Assembly: GCA_003024785.1 (NCBI GenBank)
Contig: PUQB01000012.1
Location: 595,019-659,018, forward strand
Direction: 5' to 3'
Length of the DNA: 64,000 nt
Source: Selaginella tamariscina
Taxonomy: Eukaryota; Streptophyta; Lycopodiopsida; Selaginellales; Selaginellaceae
Shown here: piece after piece, positions 45,180 through 56,430 of the stretch
Layout of the letters: each line of letters begins with the position of its first letter
Numbering within the stretch: the stretch's first letter is position 1
The notes under the pieces: generated by a model
Seen by the model: only the letters and a program-made list of their open reading frames with translations
Databases searched by the model: none
Told to the model about the DNA's origin: nothing
Made by a program: the position numbers and the translations under genes

Positions 45180-46020
45180 AGAACTCGAGTCGTTTGAAAA
45201 AACTCTAGGTTCTTGTGATCCGTAAGAACTTGTACAGGATGCGTAACACCTTCCAAGAAGTGCCGCCACTCCTCGAACGAATCCATAATGGCCTTGAGTT
45301 CTTTGTTATGAATCTTATAATTGATCTCTACCAAAAGGAATTTACGAGAGTGGAAAGGCTACATGATGGAGTAACTTATCTTTTCCAACTTGTGATAGGA
45401 TAGAAACCTACTGCAAAGTCGGAAGCATTTGCTTCAACAAAGAGAAGAGAATGATCCAGAATGTGTTAAAATTGGAGCTGTCGTGAAGGTGTCCTTAAGT
45501 GCTGTGAATGCATGTTCTGCCTTATCGGACCAAGAGAAATCCCCTATGCACTTGGTGAGTTCCGTGAGTGGAAGTACATGCTTAGAGAAGTCCTGTATGA
45601 ATCGCCTATAGAAGTTTGCAAAGCCAAGGAAACATTGTATGTCTTGTACAGACTTGGGCCTCTCCCACTCCACAATAGTCTTCACCTTGTGCATGTCCAT
45701 GGAAATGCCAGCATAGAGACGATGTAGCCCAAGAACTCCATAGTATCCCTGTCAAAAAACACTTTTCCAACTTCACATACAAGCCATGCTTGCAAAACTT
45801 CTGTAGAACTAATCGTACATGCTTGTCATGTGCCATCTGATCCTTAGAGAAAATCAAAATGTCATCGAGGTAGATCACCACAAATTGGTCCAAGAAGTCG
45901 CAAAAGATGTCGTTCACCATGTGTTAAAATACTGCTGGGGCATTTGTAAGTCTGAAAGGCATCACCGTGTACTTAAAATGTCCATACCTTGCATGAAAGG
46001 CAATCTTTGATTCATTGCCT
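45180..46020 (-). pseudogene. Reverse transcriptase and RNase H of chromovirus family 2
   Basis: 46000-45600 has RT motifs with the intact active-site box (FVVIYLDDILIFS) and thumb (HGLYVKLEKC). 45700-45434 continues with VQDIQCFLGFANFYRRFIQDFS and LTKCIGDFSWSDKAEHAF. RNase H follows at about 45400-45180 (NYKIHNKELKAIMDSFEEW, then VLTDHKNLEFF). One-base shifts separate these blocks. Confidence 0.85.
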
Positions 46021-46410
46021 TAACAAATCTGTACAAGATTGTAGGCCTGGAAGAATCTTATACAGAAGTTTGTGAATGCACAGGAGTGAAGAGAGCTTGC
46101 AATGTGCTGACGAACTGACAGGAGGTGAATCTTGTTGAGGAGGAAACTTCAACACTAATACATGATTGGAAGAACCATGTATAGGAATTCGTGAACTTAT
46201 AATAGTGAAGAGAGCCTGCGGATGTGTTAATGAACTAACATGAGGTGAATCATGTCGAGGAGGAATCTTCAACACTGATACAGGAACATGCACGGTCAAT
46301 CCTGTAGCTTGTACTGCTTCAGATACTAAGATCATATCCTGCACGCAGGAAGGTACATGATTATCTCCGAGTTCATCTTCAGCAGGCACAGGAACGGTAC
46401 AAACATCATA

Positions 46411-46907
46411 CTAATGCTCATCGTCAGCCGGCACCTGTATACAAGATTGGTGATCTCGTGTGGCTTCTTCAATAGGTACATGATTAATCCTGGTTACCGG
46501 AGAGGAAAACGTGAATGTCCTAGACCTCCAGTTGATTTGAGGATTTGCAACCACGAACCATGGCATGCCTAAAATAATAGGAGTCGTCCGAGTCTTGATC
46601 AAGTTGAAGGAAATCGAACAGTTGAATGCGCCATGAGTACAAGAGAGAGGTGTGGTAGCATGGTAACTATGCTAGAAGCAATCAGACGACCATCTGCAAC
46701 CTTTATAGGAACTGCACGCTTCAACTTCACCATCGGAATGCCATGCTGAGTTGCAAAAGTGTCATCCATGAAGTATGCATTTGCACTAGTGTCTAACAGG
46801 GCAAACTCCTTGAGCTCTCGATTATTGAGGCGAATGTGCACATGAAACTTGAATGATGGAATGGTGTGAGCAGCACCAATGGAGCTTGCACCTATGTCCA
46901 ACTTCAC
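46411..46907 (-). pseudogene. Protease region of chromovirus family 2
   Basis: The frame 46907-46599 contains FALLDTSANAYFMDDTFA; the retropepsin DTGA reads DTSA, so the catalytic Gly is altered. A following frame has IILGMPWFVVANPQINW. Upstream VHIRLNNRELKEF is the normal first strand. Confidence 0.75.
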
Positions 46908-46910
46908 GGC

Positions 46911-47495
46911 TCATAGACAAAGTGGACATTGAAGTTTTCCTACTGAACTTTCAACTTCAACTTCATGCGTCTTGAACTTCCTGACTTTAATAGAACATTC
47001 TGCCACCTTGTGTCCTGCTTCACCACAATACAAGCATAAGTTCTCACCGTGACGACGTTGCTTCTCAGCAGCTAAAAGTGGGCCACGCTTGTATTTATTA
47101 ACCTCCATAGAAATTACTCTAGAAGGTGTCGTAGGAATATGTGCTACAGCTACAGGATTGGCTTATAGGAACTGTTGACGGGATTTTTCCTGGCAACGCT
47201 CGAACAAACAGTTATCGTAGCGAACGGCCAGTTGCATGATCTCTGCTAAGGTTTGGGCATCTGGTAATGTAAGGAGAAGGTCCTTCACATCATCCTTCAA
47301 CCCAAAACGGAAGTGTTCGATCAATACAGTCTCGTCCCATAAAATGTTTGTGCAAAGTTGTTGAAATTCGGATGTATAGACGGAAGTTGGTCGAAATCCT
47401 TCTGTGAACTTTCGTAACTTTGTGCATGCAAAATGATACCTTTTTTTTTCCCCCAGCTTTTCTCCCTTGTTTTCCTCCTTTCTTTCATGAATCAT
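46911..47495 (-). pseudogene. Gag and zinc knuckle of chromovirus family 2
   Basis: 47495-47163 encodes a Gag C-terminal part (FACTKLRKFTEGFRPTSVYT, then LIEHFRFGLKDDVKDLLL). 47108-46911 encodes an intact CCHC knuckle, CLYCGEAGHKVAEC, preceded by a basic stretch. Gag packages element RNA. The two parts are in different frames. Confidence 0.8.
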
Positions 47496-47665
47496 GGTAG
47501 ATTTTGAGCAATTTCAATGCGAGTACCAAATGTTGCTTCATGAGCTGGCCACTTTGTGCCAAGTGATCACAGATTTGCAAGGTTCCACCAACACAGCGCA
47601 TGCAACTGTTGATGCATCTTCCAAAGTTGTTTTCATAGCTCCTTGATTTCCAGTTACTATCAAAC

Positions 47666-47833
47666 TGTCAAGCCACGATCCAAGAGTAAGGAGGCTTGAC
47701 TCAGGAGTAGGACAAAAACTTGGAACAAGACGAGAACAGGAGGCAAGAAGCAAGATAAGAAAAAGACAAGAATAATCGTAAAATGACTAGTGTTGATACA
47801 ACAATTAGGTCAGAGTTTCTATGCTCACAACTC
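47666..47833 (-). repeat. Partial 5' LTR of chromovirus family 2
   Basis: Matches the first ~170 bases (plus orientation) of the LTR at 43103, from TGTCAAGCCACGATCC to CTCACAACTCC. It then joins directly to family 1 integrase/RNase H sequence at 47834. The missing rest of the LTR shows that one element is truncated at this joint. Confidence 0.85.
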
Positions 47834-48981
47834 CTGTGCACCACCTTAAAGTTATATACTTGGAGACGTAATGCCCATTTAGCTACATGATCCACTAAAT
47901 TTTTTCGTTTTAATAAGGAAGTGACAGTAGCATGATCACACTCCAAAAGTGTTTCACTCCCATGTAAGTAGGCATAACATCGTTGAGAGGTCAGTAATCC
48001 ACACAAAATCGTAGAGATCCATCAGGCTTGAGAACCAAATGAGGTTCACATGCCCATGGACTCCGTGATGGACGACACACCCGCTTACCAATCATATTGT
48101 AATAGCTGTTCGCATGGCTGATTCTTTTGGTGACCTATGTCGAACCGGGACTTTGAAAGGCTTTGCATTGCCAGTGGGTATACAGTGTCGAGTCTTCACA
48201 CGTGCACCTTGGGACATATCAAATTTGAACAAACTTGCATACTGCTACTTAAGTTGTTCGATCGATACTCAGGTGACGGATCGGCATTTGAACTGTTGAG
48301 ATGAACACCACCCCAAGACCGGAATCAAAGGAGCTGTATGCGTGATACAAACAGCAACAAGCTTCTCTGGACGTAAAGGAACAGACTGCAGAGACACAGA
48401 CTCCAAGCGTAATACAGGAGGAGAGAGTGAAAAATCACACATACCTTTCGACTGCTTCAACCAATCACATCCCAGAATAATGTCAAAGACCTGGGAAGGG
48501 ACAACCCTAAGAGACCCAGAGGGAAACTTACGATTGTCACCCAAACCAGCGTAGTCGAAGTGGTGTACTGTGATACTGCACGAGACTGCCCATTACCATA
48601 TAAAATGTGCAAGACCTTATCTGCACGTCTTAAGGGTAATGAGCACCGATGCGCTAGAGAAGTAGTTATGGAAGACATACTGGATCCTGTATCCACAAGC
48701 ACTGTGACTGAAAGATCATTCACTCGTGCAGAAAATGTGAAAACTGGATGATCTGGTGGAACTTGCAAACCTTGATATGCATACGGAAAAAGCATGGAGG
48801 TGAAGTCTCCATCGCACGGGATCCCTCCGTCGCCCGTACGATTACTGGTTTTCCGCAACAGATCCACCTGCAAGAGAGGCTTCGTCATCTGGAAGCTCAT
48901 CATCAGACATAATGGCCACACACACCATCCGGAACATATGGTCGCCAGCCTGGATGTGGTGGACGCCAATCAGGATACATC

Positions 48982-49023
48982 GCATGCCCGCCAAGTATGT
49001 CCAGGTGCCCAACAGGCCCAACA
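48982..49023 (-). other. Intact CCHC zinc knuckle in the truncated family 1 copy
   Basis: Reads CWACWAPGHTWRAC, an exact CX2CX4HX4C. The full-length copy at 14541-14579 lost three bases in two places and reads CWACWALDILGAC without the His. Confidence 0.85.
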
Positions 49024-49951
49024 ATGAACTTGATTGGGTCGACCTGCATTGTTCCGATTCCTCCTGTCACGAATCCGTGGATTTTGACCACCACGGGCAG
49101 GAACTGGAGCAAGTGCAGGACGATTTCGTGGAGGTGGTCATGGGGTGGGCCCCGAGGTCGACCACGAAGGCTTGTCGTGCGGGCACATATGCAGCAGCAT
49201 CAACCTCCATTGGATCAGCACGTTGAAGGAGAGGTAACCCAAGGGGACCACGGCCCTCACCAGGCACCAACTCAAACGTTGAGCTAGTGCAAAAGCTTCC
49301 TCCAATGTGGTAGGACGAAGAGCCCGAATGAATCGAACAAGTTGGGTCGCATAGTTGGCCATAACATACCGAGCTTAATGGGCTCAGGCATGTTAGGATA
49401 TGCACGCCAAGCTAAATCCCGAACCTAATACTGAACCGCATAACAGACTCACCAGGATGTTGTCGTATGCATGTAGTTGTTGGAAAGCATCATCTGAATC
49501 CTCAACTTTGCCAAACGTACGTTTGAGGCATTCCATCAACCGATTACTATTGGCTTGAATCTGCAGCCAATCCATTATACCACTTGAGCGCAGGGCCTTC
49601 CAAACATGTAGGGAATTCTTGAGAGCACGGGCCTCATCCCAACCATGGTAACGAACAATAACTTGGAAATGATCAAACCAGTGGTATACATCATCTCCCG
49701 GATCACCACAAAAAGATCGGGTCGAACCCTCGGATTTGTGGCTGTGAAGAAGACGAAGGAGTACTAGAAGCAGATCCCCGGCAGGAGGCTCAGCGGGGAA
49801 GAGGAGGACGGACCCTCAATAAAGCGCTTCAACAACTTAGTTTGTGCATCACTAGCAGTAGCAATAATGCTAAAAGCCGTCTCCATATTCATTATCATGG
49901 AAACAATAAAAGAAAAAGGCAGAAGAAAGGAATACCCAACTTCTCCACCAA

Positions 49952-50156
49952 TGAAAGAGCAAATATATATTCAGAATGTCCAATATCATTCAGCTACAAA
50001 AACCCTGCTTATATACAGGAGGCCTTCTGCCACGTGGCACACATGCAACACGTGGCACTAACACATGGGGCCAGATCACCACCCATGTGTCACTATGCAT
50101 GTGTGTATATACACATGCGTATATACAGTATGTTACATAATATACAATATCTTACA
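49952..50156 (-). repeat. LTR of the truncated gypsy family 1 copy
   Basis: 205 bp, bounded by TG...CA as in the full copy, with about 15-20 scattered differences. Both G-boxes (CACGTG) are kept. Confidence 0.9.
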
Positions 50157-50434
50157 GTACTATTATCAATTATTACACATTTACATGGTTTAGATTTGTT
50201 AAACATAGAAAAAATATTTCAAACTTAAAGAAAGATTATATTTCTATTTATAATTTTAGCTTTTATATGTGATGTGTAATTATATATTGACATAATTTAT
50301 ATCTGTTTAATTCACTTTGTTTTTTCAAAATTAAATAGAGAGAGTGAAATTAAAATAAGTGTACAAATTTAATTAAGTTCCCCTTAAATTGACATGTCAT
50401 AAATGTACGTAATATAAAACATTTAAATGCTTAT

Positions 50435-50472
<38 letters not shown>

Positions 50473-51280
50473 CTTGTTAGAATATAATATTTGATGTGCA
50501 TACTATAAGCGAATATTATCTTGTGAGAATTTGGAATATAGAAATGTACATTTTATATTAGCCCAAAACCTAGATTATATACACAAATGAGTGGTTTGAA
50601 TTGTATTTATCCAATGGCTCCACAATGCTAATAATAATATATAGCATTTTAGCAATACACATGAACCTCACCTCTTGAAAGAATGGAAGGTTGTTAGGGT
50701 TCTTTGGTAAACATGCTAGTAATTGAAGGAACATCAAAAAGAGGCATTGGTGAATCTGTAGGCAACACGACTTGTTTTTGACTTCGGTGCACAAAATGTT
50801 TGAGAATTGAATTAAATGTTGTGCTAAACTTTATAAACTTGCGGCCTTACTTGCCATATCACTTGATATAGTCATTTTTGTTAAGCAAGGAGACACTTGG
50901 CCAAATCACATACCATAAACTTGGAAAAACAAATTAATACTAGCTCATTCACTTTGTACTTTGTAGGTGGACAATGATGAGAGTTGTGTGTTGTAGTGGT
51001 ATTGTTGTCCCACTTATATGTAGACTAAGTGTTCAGCAAACTCTACTTAGATAAATGAAAAAATGCTCGTCAAATATCGATCCCAATACCTAGTATTAGC
51101 AACTCATAACAAGCGCGAAGATAAACCCAACTTTATTAATAACACTAAATCATGATCAACATTTGGATTAGGATGATTATTTACTATTTCTATGGTTTGC
51201 TTATGTCACTAATCCATTGGTACTTCACTATATGAAAGTTTATGTACTTTTCTTGAAAGTCTTTATGAGTTGTTTCATTA
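50157..51280. other. AT-rich spacer with an (AT) microsatellite
   Basis: No gene. An (AT) run of about 15 units lies at 50440-50470. The minus-strand frame at 50570-50794 has no family. Confidence 0.5.
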
Positions 51281-51289
51281 AATCATTTA

Positions 51290-51690
51290 TATAAGGATGA
51301 TAAGCACTTGTGAATGAAAGTGTGGCATATCACTGCCTTAATGTTAAAACTTGAAATGTCTCAACCATAAATAAAGAATCATTGTCCAAGAAAATCCGCT
51401 TAAAACAAGAATGTTGAAACACTATCCCATTTAAAAGAAAGTGGTCAATACCAATAGCAATTGCATTAGCAAGAGTACCAACTTCTGCTTAATGAGCTAA
51501 ATAATTGGAAGCGATTCATTCATTGGAAAATGCCTTATTAAATCAAATGCAACCAATTTAAATAAACCTAATGAGTCAAGTAGTTGGAACCGATACTAAC
51601 ATAACTATTGACATTTGAAATTGTCTTGTTAAATTAAATGCAACCAACTTAAACCATCCTTTTGCAGTACAAAGGGGAGTACTCTCTTCT
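51290..51690 (-). mobile_element. Decayed gypsy integrase relic
   Basis: The minus strand reads motifs in the order of the family 1 integrase core: an AEVGTLANAIAI block (compare VEVGALPDATAL), a FQHSCFKRIFLDNDSLF block (compare LQHSCPERMLSDNGPAF), with stops between. It is diverged from family 1 and has no LTRs nearby. Confidence 0.6.
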
Positions 51691-51802
51691 AGTTGTGTGA
51701 CTCTTTGTTTATCATAAGATTTGCTCTATCAAAATCTTCTACCATAGCAGCACCAACCAAATCAAAACCTTCCATTACAACAATAACACTACTACACATT
51801 TA

Positions 51803-51847
51803 TCTAGACAGCGCCTTCCACATGAGAAATGGAGGATGCTATCTAGA
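51803..51847. repeat. 45-bp imperfect inverted repeat
   Basis: TCTAGA-AGC-CTTCCA at the left pairs with TGGAGG-GCT-TCTAGA at the right around a short ATG-containing loop. It could be a fold-back end of a small transposon. No gene beside it. Confidence 0.6.
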
Positions 51848-52220
51848 GAAATGTTCGACAACGGCTGATACATGTGTCCAACCTTTATCACACACCCGTG
51901 GCGGTACACATGGATCTCACAATCTTATATATATATATATATAAAATTGAATATGTAAAAATATAAAAGTGTATAGCACATCTTCACAAAACATTAAAAA
52001 TGAGTATATTAATAGAGATGCACACTGGCCGTAGACAGAGACGTGCATTGGCTAAACGCAAAGAGTGACCTTCTGGTCAATACTCCTATGAAAACAAACG
52101 TAAGCAGTTCTTTTATTCCTAGAACAAAATTTACTCTCTCTCTCATATTCTCATATATCCTGAGTTCCCCAACAAATGTACACTTTTGTCAGTGAGGAGT
52201 CATATTCAACCTTCAACTAG

Positions 52221-53811
52221 CTAACTAGCACTGGCATAGTAACCCCCAGCCCCATTTCCAGCAGCCCCAGGACCCGGCTGTGCTGCATTCGGCATCCCAT
52301 ACTGTGCAGCGGTCGCTGCTGCTGCAGCAGCATACTGTGCAGGATTATACACACCTGGATAATATGGGGCCTGGCCTGGATATGGTGGCATGCCATACGG
52401 TGCAAATGGCGCAGGCCTTGGGTAAGCTGGTATGTTCGGGTTGATCATGCTGTATGGCCCTTGCACTTGTGCCCCTTGGCCCTGTGTAGCCGTCTGTGAT
52501 AATGCCTTCTCTTTCTGCCCCTCGGCTGCCAGTTTCACAACAACATGCCTTCCCTGCGGCACTAACACATATTAAGATATCTATAGCGACTATAATGTTC
52601 TTACCTCTATAGTCTTGTTAGGATCGTCAATAGCTTTCCTAGCTGCTTCGACAGTCTTGAATGTTATAAAAGCGAAACCCCTGATAAAAGCCACATTAGT
52701 TGTACGTGTGGATGTTGCCAATGTTATCTATAACGCTACCTTGATTTGTTTGTGTTTTTGTCATAAGCGACGGCACCTTCTTCAATCTCTCCATATTGAG
52801 AGAAAATGCTAAGGAGCGTCTCGTTTGACGTGTCGTATGAGAGCCCTCCTATGTAAAGCTTTCTTTGAGCCTGGTCTACTATGCCTGAAGTAGTAGAGGT
52901 ACCAGCTGACGCCAAATTGCAAACAGTTATGCGGCCCTGTAAAACAAAACCATGTCACTCGCTCACGAACGCTGACGCACGCGCTCACTGACTGGTGTGC
53001 TATGTTAGTGAAACATATGTTATATCTCGACTTACATCTATTGTCTTGCTGGGCTCTTTCAGTGCCAGCTGAGCAGCGTCCATGTCTTTGAAAGTGATAA
53101 ACCCAAAACCCCTCGACTTTCCCGATTGCTTGTCCGTGATAACGGCACCCTCCTCGATCTCACCATACTGCTCAAAAGCCTAGAGAATCAACAAAACGAC
53201 AAATGTTAAATAATGCAAGATCAAGTGAAAGCAAGCCCATGAACAGACAGTTCAACCTAGCCAGCCATGCACTCACATCACGCAGAGCTTGTGAGGTAGT
53301 CTCCCATGCCAATCCACGAACAAACAATTTGCGATGAGCAGGATCCTTGCTTGCAACATCTTTAATACATGCTGCAACCGGAGGGTATTGAGAACCTCTG
53401 CAGATACAAGCCACAAAAACATGCATTCACAGTCAATCCAATCCAACAAAGGAAAAAAAAAAAAGAAAGACATATAAATAAAGCCAATCATGCAAATACT
53501 CCACGGAACCATAAAAGACATCTTCCAGGCATAGCAGATGCTTCTTGCTTCACCCAATACGTATTCTAAGCCGAATGGGGGCACCCAAGTGGAGCATTTG
53601 CAAGATTGATGAACCTAAGAGGTGAAATTGATACTTACGCATCCATTAGCAGCGATACGAGCTGTTCTTTGTTCAGCGGCTCCAGAAGCCGCTTCAGATA
53701 ATCCCTTGTGAGTGGCTCATACCCATTGCTGTCATCGTTGCGTCTCCTTTTCTTGTGCTCCTCGCCGGCGTAATCTATGTATCGATCTCCATATATTTCG
53801 TCCTGCTTCAT
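52221..53811 (-). CDS. Two-RRM RNA-binding protein of the UBA2 (UBP1-associated protein 2) type
   Basis: Six exons (53811-53639, 53397-53277, 53179-53036, 52936-52740, 52680-52605, 52553-52221) joined by GT-AG introns of 51-241 bp give an uninterrupted 347-residue protein. The acidic/basic N-terminus (MKQDEIYGDRYIDYAGEEHK, with KKRRR) is followed by RRM1 at about 70-145 (RNP2 KLFVRGLAW, RNP1 SRGFGFITF) and RRM2 at about 165-240 (RNP2 KLYIGGLSYD, RNP1 SRGFAFITF). The tail is rich in Pro, Tyr, Ala and Gly (YPGVYNPAQY, then an Ala run). Plant UBA2 proteins are nuclear, bind U-rich 3' UTRs and stabilise mRNA, partly in ABA or wounding responses. The upstream region holds a telo-box-like AACCCTAA at 53908-53915. 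It is tandem and co-oriented with the biotin synthase gene. Confidence 0.92.
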
Positions 53812-54267
53812 GACTGGACCTGTGAAATCTTTGAACGGCAGCCGCTTCTTCTAGACCTGTATATTCGTCGCGGATTGAACCGGGCGCTCGTACCAAGAAC
53901 CCTCAAGAACCCTAACCTAAAAGCTCAAGCACCGCGTCTTTTTAGCGTGGCATCGCCACCGTTGAATCTCATCTGTGTGGCCACGCAATAGCTTCAGGGC
54001 CGCTGATGAGAATCTTCCCTTATATGTTTCTAACCGTCGATGTCTGACGAATCTGACGGTTCGCGTTCTTGCTAACAGATTAAAAATATATCGGAACAAA
54101 AATCTATAATATGACACATATATAAGCTCTTCAATAAATGAGCAATACAAAAACCAAGAATTGAGTATTATCTTCCATTATTCCCCTGTAACACAAGAAA
54201 AGTAAAACACACACAACTACAAACTATAATAGATATAAACCATATTATGCTTACAGTATTGGATTCT

Positions 54268-56159
54268 TTAAGCTGTCGCTTGCTCAGGCAATCTCTGGGG
54301 AGAGATACAGCTGCCACACTCCTTTTCTTCTTCTACCTCAAACTTGGGAGGCTTAGGAACCAGTCCAAGGATCTTAAACATATGTTGGTCTTCATCGTAG
54401 CTGTTATTAGGCGTGGTGAGGAGCTTCTCCCCAGTGAATATTGAGTTTGCACCAGCCATGAAACACAGTGCCTGCTCTGCCTGCGAGAATCGAACACGCC
54501 CAGCTGATAGCCTAACCATTGCCTTTGGCATCACTTTCTTGCTGTGGCGATCATCCTCACCATCTCCCATATCTCCACTGGCTGAAACACAATATATGTA
54601 ACACACGTTTGTATAACATGTATTCTGTGTGCATACACAACATACATTTTATACAACACTGTGTACAGTACATTTACACACCCCCTCCACACACACACCT
54701 AATTCACAAGTCTGGAAAATAGAATGTTAGAAGGCCCATGTGTTAGAGAAAGTATTACCTTTTGATCTTGAAGAGGAGTACCTTTGACAGGAACTAGAGC
54801 ATTTATTGGCACACTTTCTGGATGTTGAGGGAGGGTTGCAAGAGTATGCAACAAGCCCACTCGGTCCTCTATTTGTTCTCCCAAGCCAATAATTCCACCT
54901 GAAAGTAAAACAGTCGAGTTAATAAGACGTATACATCAAGAATATGTTCAAACTTTAACGAACAATTTGAATTACGCATGTGCGCACATACACAAGCACA
55001 CAAACACACATATTACATAGAAGCATAAAGTGTATGCACGAGTAATACCATAAGATTTGAGTTAACCAACACATACATCAGAATAAAGTTAGTACAGGCA
55101 TAAACTTGTATATATGGGAGTATATACCTGAGCAAACACTTATGCCTGCATCTCTAACAATTTGAAGCGTTTTTAATCGGTCTTCATAGCTTCTTGTGGT
55201 TATGATGTTCGGGTAATATTCTGGTGAAGTGTCCAAGTTGTGGTTGTATGCTGTTAAACCAGCTTCTTTGAGCGCTTCAGCATGCTTCTGCTCCAACATC
55301 CCTAGTGTGCAACATACTTCCATTCCCATCTCTCTGGAAAAATGGAAAGTCATTTGTATGTGTGTGAGTGAGAGAGAGAGTATAAAAGTAGTATTTCACA
55401 TTGAATGCTTGATAGTTTGCCTAAAGAAACAAGGACTCACCTGATTTCTCTCACATAGTTCAGTATTCGATCGAAGGTTGTCTTTCTTCCTACAGTATCT
55501 CGCCAAGCAGCACCCATGCAAAACCGTGTACTTCCAGCTTCTTTTGCCTGCATGCAGAAGCTAAACGATTACATGGATGAACTGCAACTTGTGGGCTTTG
55601 TCTGTTAACATAAATATTCCTCTCTTCCACTGAGAAATAGTTCCAAATATTCCTCTCTTCCCACTGAGAAATAGTTCTGACCATTTTAGCTGCTTCAAGA
55701 ACAACATCTTCAGTGAGAAGCTTTTCGCCCTTGACACCTGTGTTATATCGAGCCGATTGTGGACAATATGCACAATCTTCAGAACAGCCTCCAGTTTTGA
55801 TAGACAACAAAGTACACTGCTGAACCTCTCTAAAGTTGTGAGCATGACGATGCACTTGAGCCTAAAATCGAAAAAGCACAATACATCACACACAAAAATA
55901 CAAATGTAGGAGATACATACCCCATGAAAGAGAAGATCGAGCAAGGGAGAATCGTATACATGTTGAATTTCTTGCCTCGTCCAGTTCGTTCGCGGTCCTT
56001 CGCGAATTGCCTTATCTGCTGCGTTCGTGCTGCTGCTGATTCAAACTTAGATGAGTTCAATGCAGATGTACAAGAAACAGATGCCGCGCTGCTGTATAAT
56101 CTCCATCTCGTGGGAAATATGGATCTCTTTCCCATCACATTGAAGACCGCCATCGCCAT
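54268..56159 (-). CDS. BIO2: Biotin synthase (mitochondrial), two apparent one-base frame breaks
   Basis: Biotin synthase is a mitochondrial radical-SAM enzyme that inserts sulphur into dethiobiotin. Six exons: 56159-55921, 55861-55682, 55547-55441, 55333-55128, 54898-54759, 54581-54268, all with GT-AG introns. The N-terminus [15 protein letters not shown] is presequence-like. Then come [17 protein letters not shown], the [4Fe-4S] cluster motif [54 protein letters not shown], and [17 protein letters not shown]. The frame breaks at about 56028 in exon 1 and at about 54535 in exon 6, where an A run (AGAAAGTGATGCC) appears one base short. All splice sites and motifs are otherwise intact. Because this gene is usually single-copy and essential, assembly errors are the likelier cause. 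It diverges from a PPR gene. Confidence 0.9.
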
Positions 56160-56272
56160 GCTTCACACACGAATAGTGTGTCCAACAAAAACAACAAAAA
56201 GGACCTTTCTAGGGTTTAAGAGCTACTCTGTTTAGGGCAGCATTGGAATATCTATAGGGCTGGGTTTAGGGC
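56160..56272. promoter_or_regulatory. Compact bidirectional promoter with telo-box-like motifs
   Basis: The start codon of biotin synthase (minus) and the first possible start of the PPR gene (plus) are about 110 bp apart. Between them are three plant telo-box-like motifs: TAGGGTTT at 56210-56217, TTTAGGG at 56231-56237 and TTTAGGG at 56265-56271. Telo-boxes are known in promoters of plant housekeeping and translation genes. Confidence 0.55.
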
Positions 56273-56430
56273 GTGGATGAGTTGGCGCAGGCTATGGCGC
56301 ACGCTCGGGTAAGTAAGCATCGATTCTGGCAGGTGCATTTTTTGAGTTCTTCGTACTTCTGGGCAGAAATACACAGATTGGACCGGGACAGCAGGAATTC
56401 TGCACATTTTCGATCCGCTCAAGAAAACAA

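Larger units (their letters stand above)
43103..47833 (-). mobile_element. Ty3/gypsy chromovirus (family 2), truncated at its 5' LTR
   Basis: Minus-strand element. The 3' LTR is 43103-43480 (378 bp, TGTTATCAAA...CTCGACA in element orientation) with the purine-rich tract AAGGAGGAGG beside it. The 5' LTR is only partly present (47666-47833), where family 1 sequence takes over. Order of domains from 47.5 kb down: gag, zinc knuckle, protease, reverse transcriptase (YLDD), RNase H, integrase, chromodomain. The chromodomain places it among chromoviruses. Frames are broken in many places, so it is not autonomous as assembled. Confidence 0.9.
47834..50156 (-). mobile_element. Truncated second copy of gypsy family 1
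   Basis: Minus-strand copy keeping one LTR (49952-50156), gag, protease and a small piece of RT and RNase H. It is cut at 47834 in the RNase H region. An internal deletion joins RNase H sequence (homologous to about 12490-12630) to RT sequence (homologous to about 13510) at about 47977. Protease DTGSSMSSI and ILGCDWLKQ are visible (about 48760 and 48480). Many small indels break the frames. The zinc knuckle at 48982-49023 is intact, unlike that of the full-length copy. Confidence 0.9.
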
